From Lysobacterales bacterium (lineage in GTDB: Bacteria > Pseudomonadota > Gammaproteobacteria > Nevskiales > Salinisphaeraceae): a stretch of DNA of 32,362 bases. Numbering within the stretch: position 1 is the stretch's first letter; each line of letters begins with the position of its first letter. This document shows positions 25,379 to 32,362 of this stretch, piece by piece. The notes beneath the pieces are model-generated. The model ran no database searches, was not told the origin of the DNA, and saw only the letters and a program-made list of their open reading frames with translations. The position numbers and the translations under genes are program-made. Where the stretch lies: NCBI GenBank assembly GCA_002715985.1, contig PBAO01000008.1, forward strand, positions 1 to 32,362, read 5' to 3'.

Positions 25379-27573
25379 GTGAGGCAACCATGGGCCGAGC
25401 CGTCGCCCGAATCGAGGGCATCGACAAGCTGACCGGCCGCGCGCGCTACGCCGCCGACGTGCACCCCGAAGGCATGGTGCATGCCTACGGCGTCTACAGC
25501 ACGATCGCGCGGGGGCGGATCGTATCCATTGATACCCACGCAGCCGACGACATGCCGGGCGTCATCGCGATCTTCCACCACGACAACTTTCCCAAGCTGC
25601 ATCGCTCACCGGCCAGCTTTCCCGAGGAAAACGTGGTCGACGAGCTGCGTACGCCCTTCGAAGACGATGAAGTGCATTACGCCGGGCAGTTCGTGGCCCT
25701 CGTGGTGGCCGATACGTTCGAGCAAGCCCGCGATGCCGCGTATCGGGTGAAGGTGAGCTACGACGCAGCGTCTGCTGCCGCCAACTTGGCACAGGGCCGC
25801 CAGGCCGGCGAGACCGAGGCCAACCGCACCGAACGCGGCGACGCCGACAGCGCTTATGCCAGCGCCGAGGTCAAGATTGATGCCACCTACACCACGCCGG
25901 TAGAAACCCATAACCCCATGGAAATGCACGCCACCACGGCGCGCTGGGTCGATGGGCGTTTGATCGTGCATGAATCCACCCAAGGCGTGATCTTTGCCCG
26001 CAATACGCTGGCCAAGAACTTCGACCTGGACCCGAGCCAGATTGAAGTGCATGCGGACTTCATCGGCTCTGGTTTCGGCGGCAAGCTCTGGCTCTGGCCC
26101 CACAGCCTGGCCACCTGTGCCGTGGCGCGCGAGTTGGGACGCCCGGTGCAGTTCATGCTGCCGCGCCAGCAGATGTTCACCACCTCGGGCCACCGGCCGG
26201 AAACCTCCCAGCATATCCAGCTGGGCGCCAGTCACGACGGGCAGCTTACGGCCGTGGTGCACGACTCGATCAACAGCACCTCGTCGATCAATACCTTCGT
26301 GGAGGGCTGCGGCGGCTCGACCGCCAGCCTGTATGCCAGCGATGCCCTGCGCGTGACGCACAGCACGGCCGTCGTGGCCCGCGGCACGCCCACGCCCATG
26401 CGCGCCCCCGGCGCCGGCGTTGGCCTGTTCGCGCTCGAATCCGCGATGGACGAGCTGGCCATCGCACTCGACATGGACCCGCTGGCGCTGCGCCGCAAGA
26501 ACTTCACCGACACCGATCCGAGCGACGGCAAGCCGTGGTCGTCCAATCACATCCTGGAATGCTACGAGCGCGCCGCCGAGCTCTTCGGCTGGGCCGAGCG
26601 TGACCCCGCGGTAGGTGCCATGCGCGACGGCGACTGGCTTATCGGCCAGGGCCTGGCGGCCTGCAACTGGGATGCCATGCGCAACCCTTGCGACGCCCGT
26701 GTGACCCTGCGCCCCGACGGATCGGCCACCGTGCACTGTGCGACCCAGGACATCGGCACGGGCACCTATACGATCATCGCCCAGACCGCGGCCGATACGT
26801 TGGGTATCGATATCGGGCGTATCCACGTCGCCATCGGTGATTCGACCTTCCCGCACGGCCAGATCTCGGGCGGCTCCTGGGCCACGGCCTCGATCCTGCC
26901 GGCGATCGTTGGTGCCTGTAAGGCCGCCGCCGACAAGCTGATTGAGTACGCAGGCAACCCCGGCGCGCCGATGGCCGATGCTGAGGCCGATGATCTGGTC
27001 TATGAGGCCGGGGTCGTGAAAAACGGCAAAGGCGATCAGGCCACGCCGGCCGAGATCCTCGAACCGCAGAAGCTGCCCCACGCCGTGGGTGACTTCCACT
27101 CCGACGGCTCGCCCGAAGACGGCTATGCCTATGGCTCGTTCGGCGTGAATTTCGTTGAGATCGGCTGGAACCCAAACACCGCCCAGCTCAAGGTCCGGCG
27201 TGTGGTCAGCTCGATCGATGCAGGTGCCATCATGAACGACGCCACCGCGCGGAGTCAGGTCGAGGGCGCTATCGTCATGGGCCTGGGTGCTGCGATGTTC
27301 GAGGCCACCGAGTACGACGAGCGCACCGGGCGTCCGGTCAACAACAACTACGCCGAGTATCTGGTGCCGGTCAACGCCGACATGCCCGAGCTGGACGTGA
27401 TCCTGTTGAACCACCCGGATTATCACTTGAACGAGCTGGGCGCCCGCGGGATTGGCGAAATCGGGCTGACCGGTGTTCAGGCGGCCGTGGCCAACGCCGT
27501 CTACCATGCGACAGGCAAACGTATTCGTGATCTGCCGATCACGCTGGACAAGATCATGGACGAAACGGCCTGA
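25375..27573 (+). CDS. Molybdenum oxidoreductase large subunit (PaoC/YagR-like)
   Basis: A 732-residue molybdopterin-binding subunit of the xanthine dehydrogenase/aldehyde oxidoreductase family. The aldehyde-oxidase N-terminal domain (about residues 15-130) is followed by Mo-cofactor domains with GSGFGGKLW and RAPGAGVGLFALE. The catalytic glutamate is Glu695 in ARGIGEIGLTG. E. coli PaoC, a close relative by architecture, oxidises aromatic aldehydes and uses the cytosine dinucleotide form of the cofactor; the substrate here is unproven. The XdhC-like maturation protein that normally accompanies the operon is not in the window. It is the last gene of the operon; a hairpin at 27588-27614 follows. 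Confidence 0.95.
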   Translation: MSEATMGRAVARIEGIDKLTGRARYAADVHPEGMVHAYGVYSTIARGRIVSIDTHAADDMPGVIAIFHHDNFPKLHRSPASFPEENVVDELRTPFEDDEVHYAGQFVALVVADTFEQARDAAYRVKVSYDAASAAANLAQGRQAGETEANRTERGDADSAYASAEVKIDATYTTPVETHNPMEMHATTARWVDGRLIVHESTQGVIFARNTLAKNFDLDPSQIEVHADFIGSGFGGKLWLWPHSLATCAVARELGRPVQFMLPRQQMFTTSGHRPETSQHIQLGASHDGQLTAVVHDSINSTSSINTFVEGCGGSTASLYASDALRVTHSTAVVARGTPTPMRAPGAGVGLFALESAMDELAIALDMDPLALRRKNFTDTDPSDGKPWSSNHILECYERAAELFGWAERDPAVGAMRDGDWLIGQGLAACNWDAMRNPCDARVTLRPDGSATVHCATQDIGTGTYTIIAQTAADTLGIDIGRIHVAIGDSTFPHGQISGGSWATASILPAIVGACKAAADKLIEYAGNPGAPMADAEADDLVYEAGVVKNGKGDQATPAEILEPQKLPHAVGDFHSDGSPEDGYAYGSFGVNFVEIGWNPNTAQLKVRRVVSSIDAGAIMNDATARSQVEGAIVMGLGAAMFEATEYDERTGRPVNNNYAEYLVPVNADMPELDVILLNHPDYHLNELGARGIGEIGLTGVQAAVANAVYHATGKRIRDLPITLDKIMDETA

Positions 27574-27587
27574 GCACAAGACCTGCG

Positions 27588-27614
27588 CCCGCCGGGTACC
27601 ACGTGTCCGGCGGG
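27588..27614 (+). terminator. Hairpin after the molybdenum oxidoreductase operon
   Basis: CCCGCCGG (27588-27595) and CCGGCGGG (27607-27614) form an 8 bp GC stem with an 11-base loop, 15 bp after the stop of the large subunit. There is no clear T-run, so it is a weak intrinsic terminator candidate. Confidence 0.45.
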
Positions 27615-27663
27615 TTCATCGCTCTTCGCTTGATGAGCGCTTACCCAACAAGAGTCATCATTC

Positions 27664-28098
27664 ATGCCCGAATTCTCTGCACTGATTCACCGCAGCGCCG
27701 CCACGAGCGCGCTCGGCCTGTTTGCGCTGGCCGTGACCGGCTGTTCTGCCGTGGTCAGCACCACCAACACCACGGCCGATGCCGTGCACACGGTCTCGCA
27801 CGGGGTCTCGGTATCCAGCCGCTCGAGTACCAATGTCTCGTCCGGCAAGCCCGAAGAAGCCACTTCGGCGCGCACACGCGCCTTTGTGGAAAACCAGCAC
27901 CTGGCCCTGCAGCGTGAGGCAGCGGCCGGCGGCGGCGAACATATCGATGCCCTGGCCCGCCTGATGGCCGACGCCGGCCCCCAGAACACACAAAGCGCCG
28001 AACTCGGCGCCTGGATGCAGGCCAACTACGCCGAACTGTTCTCGGCCGGCACGAGTGCCGATCAATTGGTCAGCCGAATCGAGCGCCATGCCGGCTAG
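27664..28098 (+). CDS. Putative lipoprotein, C-terminus resembling DUF3015
   Basis: A 144-residue protein with a signal sequence ending in a lipobox (LAVTGC, Cys27), so probably membrane-anchored in the periplasm. A Ser/Thr-rich linker (about 28-65) leads to a helical C-terminal region whose FVENQHLALQREAAAGGGEHIDALARL pattern resembles the end of DUF3015 proteins (from memory, tentative). The next gene starts 11 bases before this one stops. With the two following genes it forms a cluster of small proteins. Function unknown; an envelope stress role is a guess. Confidence 0.75.
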   Translation: MPEFSALIHRSAATSALGLFALAVTGCSAVVSTTNTTADAVHTVSHGVSVSSRSSTNVSSGKPEEATSARTRAFVENQHLALQREAAAGGGEHIDALARLMADAGPQNTQSAELGAWMQANYAELFSAGTSADQLVSRIERHAG

Positions 28099-28513
28099 CG
28101 TGGCTCACCCGCGACAGTGCGCGATCGGGCTGGCCCTCGTCTCGCTTATTGCTTGTCATAGCGTATCGGCACAAACCGAAGAGCCCAGTTATTCCGATGC
28201 GCAGCTCAAGGCATTCGCTGCAGCACAGGCTGATGTCGTAGCCGCAACTGACGTCTGGGACGAGCGTATCGACAATGCGCCCGCAGACCGGCGCGAACCG
28301 TTGTCGGTCAAGGAAGAGCGGGCACTGGTCAAGGCCGTGACCGATCACGGGCTGACGCCGACCACCTACAACGCAATCGCCACGCAGGCACAAGACAACC
28401 CGACGCTGACGCGGCGTATTCAACACCATATGGCCCCGCGCGCCGCCGATGCGCCAAGCGCGCCGGCCACTGACAACGAACAAGGAGCTGACGATGGCAC
28501 GACAGGTGGGTGA
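28088..28513 (+). CDS. DUF4168-like exported protein
   Basis: A 141-residue protein with an N-terminal signal peptide (likely cut near SVSA-QT, about residue 29). The mature part, YSDAQLKAFAAAQADV, then GLTPTTYNAIATQAQDNPTL, fits the DUF4168 pattern of small periplasmic proteins. The C-terminus is disordered-looking and Ala/Asp-rich. The start at 28088 is preferred over an upstream one since the signal peptide then begins normally. It overlaps both neighbours (11 and 20 bases), so the three genes are surely one transcript. Molecular function is unknown. Confidence 0.78.
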   Translation: MPASVAHPRQCAIGLALVSLIACHSVSAQTEEPSYSDAQLKAFAAAQADVVAATDVWDERIDNAPADRREPLSVKEERALVKAVTDHGLTPTTYNAIATQAQDNPTLTRRIQHHMAPRAADAPSAPATDNEQGADDGTTGG

Positions 28514-28700
28514 AACCGCTCGCTGGGACTGGGGCGGCGGTGAAGGCAGCGGCAAGATCGTGCAGATCTATACCGAAAGCGTGACTAAAACCCTGCAAGG
28601 CAGCGAAATTACGCGCCACGGCGATGATGACAACCCGGCCTATCTCATCGAGCAGGATGACGGCGATCGTGTCCTGAAACTCGACAGCGAGCTCAAATAG
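28494..28700 (+). CDS. DUF2945 family protein (HVA1/TUDOR-like)
   Basis: A 68-residue cytoplasmic protein matching the DUF2945 (hypervirulence-associated, TUDOR-like) family: VGETARWDWGGGEGSGKI at the start, then DNPAYLIEQDDGDRVLKL and a terminal SELK. The AAGGAG ribosome-binding site (28482-28487) lies six bases before ATG 28494, inside the previous gene, fixing the start. The family is a small beta-barrel of unknown role. Confidence 0.85.
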   Translation: MARQVGETARWDWGGGEGSGKIVQIYTESVTKTLQGSEITRHGDDDNPAYLIEQDDGDRVLKLDSELK

Positions 28701-28757
28701 CGCGACGCGGCGGCGATACGGTTATGATCGAGCGAGTATCTGTCTACGGGATCATTC

Positions 28758-29942
28758 ATGTCGTATCAAAAAACCGCCTGGCCGCGTGTTGCCCTGGTGG
28801 TCGGTCTGTGTCTCGTTTGCATGGCCTGTTCCGACTCGAGCAATGTTCAAGTGAATACGCACACAGAAAGTGATAACAGCCCGGCCTCGATCGGCGAGCA
28901 GCTGGCCAACCGCTATAGGATCCCTTACCCGGCGATAATCGCCCATCGTGGCGATTCGCTGCATGCGCCCGAGGAGACCCGCCCGGCTTATTTGCTCGCA
29001 CGCGACCAAGGTGCGGATTATCTCGAGGCGGATCTGCAGCGCACCCGCGATGGCATACTCATCGCCCTGCACGACACCGACCTGCGCCGCACCACGAATA
29101 TCGAGGCCGTGTTTCCGAACCGCGCTGATGATCCGGTAAACACCTTTACGCTCGCCGAGTTGAAACGCCTGGACGCCGGCAGCTGGTTCAACGATGCGTT
29201 TCCCGAGCGTGCCCGCGATAGCTATGCGGGCTTAAAGATCCTTACACTCGACGAGCTGCGCCAGATCGCCGAAGCCGGCGACAACCAGCCCGGCCTGTAT
29301 CTGGAAACCAAATCGCCGGCCCTGTTTCCGGGTATCGAAGCCGAGCTGGCCGCTTATCTGCGTGAACACGACTGGATTGGCAAGCAGGCACGCCAGGCAC
29401 CGACCGGTTTCAACGGTGACATCGACGTCGGGTATTCCCCGGGCCGCGTGATTCTGCAGACCTTCTCGAAAGACAGCCTTGTGCAGCTGCACGCCGAAAT
29501 GCCCGATACACCGAAGATCCTGTTGTTATTCCTGGGCGGTGATGGCTCAATCACAGCCGATTCAACAATCCAGCAACGCGAAGATGAAAGCGATGCGGCT
29601 TTTCAGGCACGCCGCCGACCCGCCTCACCCGAGGCTTACAATACGTTTCTCGACTTTGCTCGCGACCAGGGGGCGATCGGCGTTGGGCCATCGGCGGCCC
29701 GCAACGATCTCGATCCGGTCTATAGCTATGCGGATCTGGCCGATGAGTCGATGATCGAGCGCGCGCATCGGCGTGGCCTGCTCGTTCATGTCTATACATT
29801 GGATGATGCAATCGACTTCCAGCGCTATCTCAACCGCGGGGTCGATGGCATCTTCACCAATGACCCCACCGCGCTGCTGGATTTCACGGGCGCGCCCACG
29901 GCAACGGCCGTGGAAGCACGTCTCAAGCAGTTGGGTTATTGA
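28758..29942 (+). CDS. Glycerophosphodiester phosphodiesterase, exported
   Basis: A 394-residue GDPD with a TIM-barrel fold. The N-terminus has a hydrophobic signal ending in several cysteines (18, 21, 24), so it is probably a lipoprotein, although the lipobox (CMAC) is not canonical. Catalytic and metal residues are visible: His63 in AHRGD, Glu90 and Asp92 in LEADLQ, and His105 in HDTDLRRTTN. It hydrolyses glycerophosphodiesters from phospholipids to glycerol-3-phosphate and an alcohol in the periplasm. Length and architecture resemble GlpQ more than the cytoplasmic UgpQ. Its last seven bases overlap the end of the convergent alcohol dehydrogenase gene. Confidence 0.93.
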   Translation: MSYQKTAWPRVALVVGLCLVCMACSDSSNVQVNTHTESDNSPASIGEQLANRYRIPYPAIIAHRGDSLHAPEETRPAYLLARDQGADYLEADLQRTRDGILIALHDTDLRRTTNIEAVFPNRADDPVNTFTLAELKRLDAGSWFNDAFPERARDSYAGLKILTLDELRQIAEAGDNQPGLYLETKSPALFPGIEAELAAYLREHDWIGKQARQAPTGFNGDIDVGYSPGRVILQTFSKDSLVQLHAEMPDTPKILLLFLGGDGSITADSTIQQREDESDAAFQARRRPASPEAYNTFLDFARDQGAIGVGPSAARNDLDPVYSYADLADESMIERAHRRGLLVHVYTLDDAIDFQRYLNRGVDGIFTNDPTALLDFTGAPTATAVEARLKQLGY

Positions 29943-31114
29943 AACCAGCACGCCTCGTAAAGACAGGCAATCTGCTCGGCGTCGGGCACACGCGGATTGT
30001 TATCCGGCGAGCCCGATGCCAGGGCCTGCTCGGCCATCGTGGCCAGCTGGGCGGTCCAGGCATCGCGGGCGATACCAAAATCGCCCGGCGACGGCACGCC
30101 GAGTTCGGCGTTCAACGCACGCAGCTCTTTCTGTAACAGATTGACCGCGGCCAGATCCGTATTGGCCGGATTTGCGATACCGATAGCACGCGCACAGTCG
30201 GCATAACGCGCCGGGGCGGCCGCGATCGAGTACTCGGTCACCGCAGGCAAAAGCATAGCGTTGGACATGCCATGGGGCACATGGAATGCCGCGCCGATCG
30301 GACGTGACATGCCGTGCACGAGCGCGACCGAGGCATTGGAAAACGCCACCCCGGCCAAATACGAGCCAAGCATCATCGCTTCGCGCGCATGGCGATCCGT
30401 TGGGTCATGAAACACGCGCCGCAGGTTCGGGCCGATCAAGCGCATGGCCGCCAGGGCCTGTTGATCGGAGTACGGGTTGGCCTTCCGGCTAACGTAGGCC
30501 TCCATGGCGTGGGTCAAGGCATCAATGCCGGTATCCGCGGTCACGCGGGCCGGCACACTCAGGGTCAGCTCATAGTCGAGAATAGCCGCGGTCGGCATGA
30601 AGCCGATGCCCACGCACAACATCTTCTCGTCGACGGCATCGTCGGTGATGATAGTGAACCGCGTAGCCTCGGAGCCGGTGCCGGCGGTCGTGGGAATCGC
30701 GATGACCGGCAGGCCGACCTCGCTGGCCTGATTGGGAAACTTGTAGTCGCGTATCTCGCCGCCGAAATGGCCCAGCACGCCGATGGCCTTGGCCGAATCG
30801 ATCGGGCTACCGCCGCCCAGAGCGATCAGGCTGTCATAAGGCTGGCCGTCGTCGGTGCCGGCCTGCATCGCCGCCACGCCGGCCTTGATCGATACTTCGG
30901 TCGGCTCGGGCACCGTTTCATCGAACACACCGAACGCAATGCCGGCGTGGTGTAGACGCTGACTCAAACGATCAACATAGCCCAACTTGCCCATCATGGC
31001 GTCAGTCACGATCAGCGGGCGAGACACACCCAGCGCGGCCAGCACGTCCGCCGCGCGATCGATGGACCCGGCCCCGATCTCGTTGATCCGGGGCAACAGA
31101 ATATTGTTGGGCAT
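29936..31114 (-). CDS. Iron-containing (group III) alcohol dehydrogenase
   Basis: A 392-residue NAD(P)-dependent alcohol dehydrogenase. The nucleotide-binding GGGSPIDSAKAIG (about residues 92-105) and PTTAGTGSEAT are clear. Metal ligands follow the family pattern: Asp and His in DTGIDALTHAMEAY, then two His in VHGMSRPIGAAFHVPHGMSNA. The family reduces or oxidises a range of alcohols, including 1,3-propanediol and lactaldehyde; the substrate here is unknown. A strong GGAGG site (31121-31127 on the other strand) before ATG 31114 decides the start over an upstream in-frame ATG at 31135. Confidence 0.94.
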   Translation of the reverse strand: MPNNILLPRINEIGAGSIDRAADVLAALGVSRPLIVTDAMMGKLGYVDRLSQRLHHAGIAFGVFDETVPEPTEVSIKAGVAAMQAGTDDGQPYDSLIALGGGSPIDSAKAIGVLGHFGGEIRDYKFPNQASEVGLPVIAIPTTAGTGSEATRFTIITDDAVDEKMLCVGIGFMPTAAILDYELTLSVPARVTADTGIDALTHAMEAYVSRKANPYSDQQALAAMRLIGPNLRRVFHDPTDRHAREAMMLGSYLAGVAFSNASVALVHGMSRPIGAAFHVPHGMSNAMLLPAVTEYSIAAAPARYADCARAIGIANPANTDLAAVNLLQKELRALNAELGVPSPGDFGIARDAWTAQLATMAEQALASGSPDNNPRVPDAEQIACLYEACWFQ

Positions 31115-31143
31115 ACGGCTTTCCTCCTTCATCATGCATGGAT

Positions 31144-31161
31144 GCCCGGCTTTTGCCGGGC
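31144..31161. other. GC hairpin between divergent genes
   Basis: GCCCGGC and GCCGGGC flank a TTTT loop, 30 bp upstream of the ADH start and 35 bp before the ABM gene. On the plus strand it is followed by CTTATTG, on the minus strand by ATCCATG. It could be a leader structure of either gene or block read-through. Confidence 0.45.
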
Positions 31162-31195
31162 CTTATTGTTCAATTTGCCGTTCGCGAGAATCGTC

Positions 31196-31501
31196 ATGAG
31201 TGAAACCGCCCGTTTTGTTGTCATTGCCGAGTTCCGGCTCAAGGAAGGCCAGCAGGCCGCTTTCCTCGGCCATGCCCATGAAGATGCCAGCGCTTCGCTT
31301 GCCAACGAGCCCGGCTGTCATCAATTTGATGTACTGACTACGCCCGATGACGACTGTCTCGTCGTGCTCCATGAAGCCTATACCGATCGCAGCGCCTTCG
31401 ATACCCATACCCAGATGCCCCATTACGCCCCGTTCAAGGACGCCACCGGCCCCATGTTGGCGGCCCCGCCGACGGTACGCTTCTTCGAGCGGGACAAGTG
31501 A
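31196..31501 (+). CDS. ABM-domain (antibiotic biosynthesis monooxygenase) protein
   Basis: A 101-residue single ABM domain of the LsrG/YgiN type: RFVVIAEFRLKEGQQAAFLGHAHE at the start, EPGCHQFDVLTTPDD in the middle, and LHEAYTDRSAFDTHTQMPHY at the end. Members are small dimeric ferredoxin-like proteins, either cofactor-free monooxygenases or isomerases of quinols and phospho-sugars. The start at 31196 follows the family length. It is divergent from the alcohol dehydrogenase, so a shared oxidative or aldehyde theme is possible but not shown. Confidence 0.9.
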   Translation: MSETARFVVIAEFRLKEGQQAAFLGHAHEDASASLANEPGCHQFDVLTTPDDDCLVVLHEAYTDRSAFDTHTQMPHYAPFKDATGPMLAAPPTVRFFERDK

Positions 31502-31875
31502 CGCAGTACTCGGCATGACACAAAAGAGGTAGCCCGCTGGCGAGCGCCGGGGCGTCGCAGATGGCCTGGGTGACCGGCTCGCTGCCCTGCCGGGCCGGTG
31601 GGCCGAGTACCAGATCCATCAATAGGACAGTTGTGTCGCCGCGGCTGAGAGGCTGCGCCCCCACGACTGATCGTCCAGAAAATACTAGATGCCTGAGGCA
31701 TCTGTCTCGAGCCGTTGGCCCAGCCCAAGAAACCCGCTGATATAGACGCTGATAATCAGATAATCGGGCCAGCTCTTGGAATCACCCTATCCCAGGCAGA
31801 TGATGTCACGACAAAGCTCGATCGAGATCCCCGAACTTCGGCATTATCGGGTGTAGATAACAGAATGAGAGCAGC
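31502..31875. other. Intergenic region with no confident gene
   Basis: There are frames on both strands but none with convincing coding character. A minus-strand frame at 31434-31664 has a protein-like stretch (PPARQGSEPVTQAI) that could be a decayed gene remnant; I recognise no family with confidence. A hairpin AGATGCC/GGCATCT with a three-base loop lies at 31687-31703, and the following 170 bp are less GC-rich than the rest. The GNAT promoter should lie near 31800-31870. Confidence 0.5.
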
Positions 31876-32334
31876 ATGGCGTCGAATCTTCATGTCCGAT
31901 CACTGATCGAAGCCGACCGGTGGGCTTGGCAAGGCCTATACGCCGGTTATGCTCGCTTCTACAACGCTTTACTGAGTGACGAAATCGCCGACCGACTATG
32001 GGGATGGCTACTCGACAGTCGGCATCCGCTCGAAGGCTTGCTTTGCTTGACCGGAACCACAACAATCGGCCTGCTTCATTTGCGTGCCTGCCCGCACCCG
32101 CTTAGTGCGCAAGATATTGGCTTCGTGGACGACCTTTATGTTGACGCCGACCATCGAGGCAGCGGCGCGGCCGACCGGCTGGCACTTGCTGCTCGAGATA
32201 TCGCCATCGCCCGCGGATGGCCGCGCCTGCGTTGGGTTACCCAGTTCTACAACACGGCCGGACGACGGGTTTACGACCGCTATACCGGCGGCCCGAGCGA
32301 TTTCATTCTCTACGACTGGCCGACCCGCGATTGA
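31876..32334 (+). CDS. GNAT family N-acetyltransferase
   Basis: A 152-residue GNAT protein. The acetyl-CoA motif A is DDLYVDADHRGSGAADRL (about residues 87-104), with the pyrophosphate loop HRGSGA; motif B follows as LRWVTQFYNTAGRRVYDRYTGG. The substrate cannot be named: relatives acetylate amino acids, polyamines, antibiotics or protein N-termini. It ends normally 28 bp before the window edge, and stands alone on the plus strand. Confidence 0.9.
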   Translation: MASNLHVRSLIEADRWAWQGLYAGYARFYNALLSDEIADRLWGWLLDSRHPLEGLLCLTGTTTIGLLHLRACPHPLSAQDIGFVDDLYVDADHRGSGAADRLALAARDIAIARGWPRLRWVTQFYNTAGRRVYDRYTGGPSDFILYDWPTRD

Positions 32335-32362
32335 GGCCGTAGTCGATGTGCCCCGGAGACGT

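Overview
The window is GC-rich, gene-dense proteobacterial chromosome, most likely from a gammaproteobacterium. The gene set fits: aerobic cobaltochelatase, PaoABC-type molybdenum oxidoreductase, CzcCBA metal efflux, DeaD/DbpA-like helicase, DUF2945 and DUF4168 proteins. A Salinisphaera- or Halomonas-like host is my guess from general resemblance only. I see no rRNA, tRNA, phage, CRISPR or intact insertion sequence.

Layout. 1-4819 (+): the 3' part of a CobW GTPase gene, two tiny membrane-protein genes, and cobN, the large aerobic cobaltochelatase subunit. 4839-5044: a ~206 bp imperfect palindromic element. 5067-5549 (+): a nucleoside deaminase. 5551-8608 (-): an operon, read SBF-like transporter, 14-TM MFS exporter, glutathione S-transferase, joined by two 4-base ATGA stop/start overlaps. 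Divergent from it lie an SMR drug transporter and a TetR regulator (8743-9707, +). 9878-10702 (-): an arginase-family protein with an altered metal motif. 10814-16921 (+): a heavy-metal efflux operon (CzcI-position small protein, CzcC, CzcB, CzcA) ending in a strong hairpin. 17064-18280 (+): a possible small gene coupled to a CDF zinc/cobalt transporter. 18551-20682 (-): a DEAD-box RNA helicase followed by a small hypothetical gene. 20683-21020: an intergenic region rich in palindromes. 21015-22274 (-): a DadA-like amino-acid dehydrogenase. 22534-23714 (+): PnuC and a NadR-type kinase for nicotinamide riboside salvage; the kinase gene carries an in-frame hexanucleotide repeat. 23843-27573 (+): a three-subunit molybdenum oxidoreductase. 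27664-28700 (+): three small overlapping genes (lipoprotein, DUF4168, DUF2945). 28758-29942 (+): glycerophosphodiester phosphodiesterase. 29936-31114 (-): iron-dependent alcohol dehydrogenase. 31196-31501 (+): ABM-domain monooxygenase. 31876-32334 (+): GNAT acetyltransferase.

Working together: the clearest themes are cobalt use (CobW/CobN) and transition-metal efflux (Czc and CDF), an organic-toxicant export and conjugation cluster (SBF-like/MFS/GST and SMR/TetR), and NAD precursor salvage. ATGA overlaps recur (6201, 7613, 12533, 17357, 25375), pointing to frequent translational coupling. I found no clearly new multi-gene defence or mobile system. The best leads are the small membrane-protein pair before cobN, the in-frame GCCCAG repeat in the NadR-like kinase, the Cys-substituted arginase homologue, the czcC ribosome-binding site held in a hairpin, and the palindromic intergenic elements.
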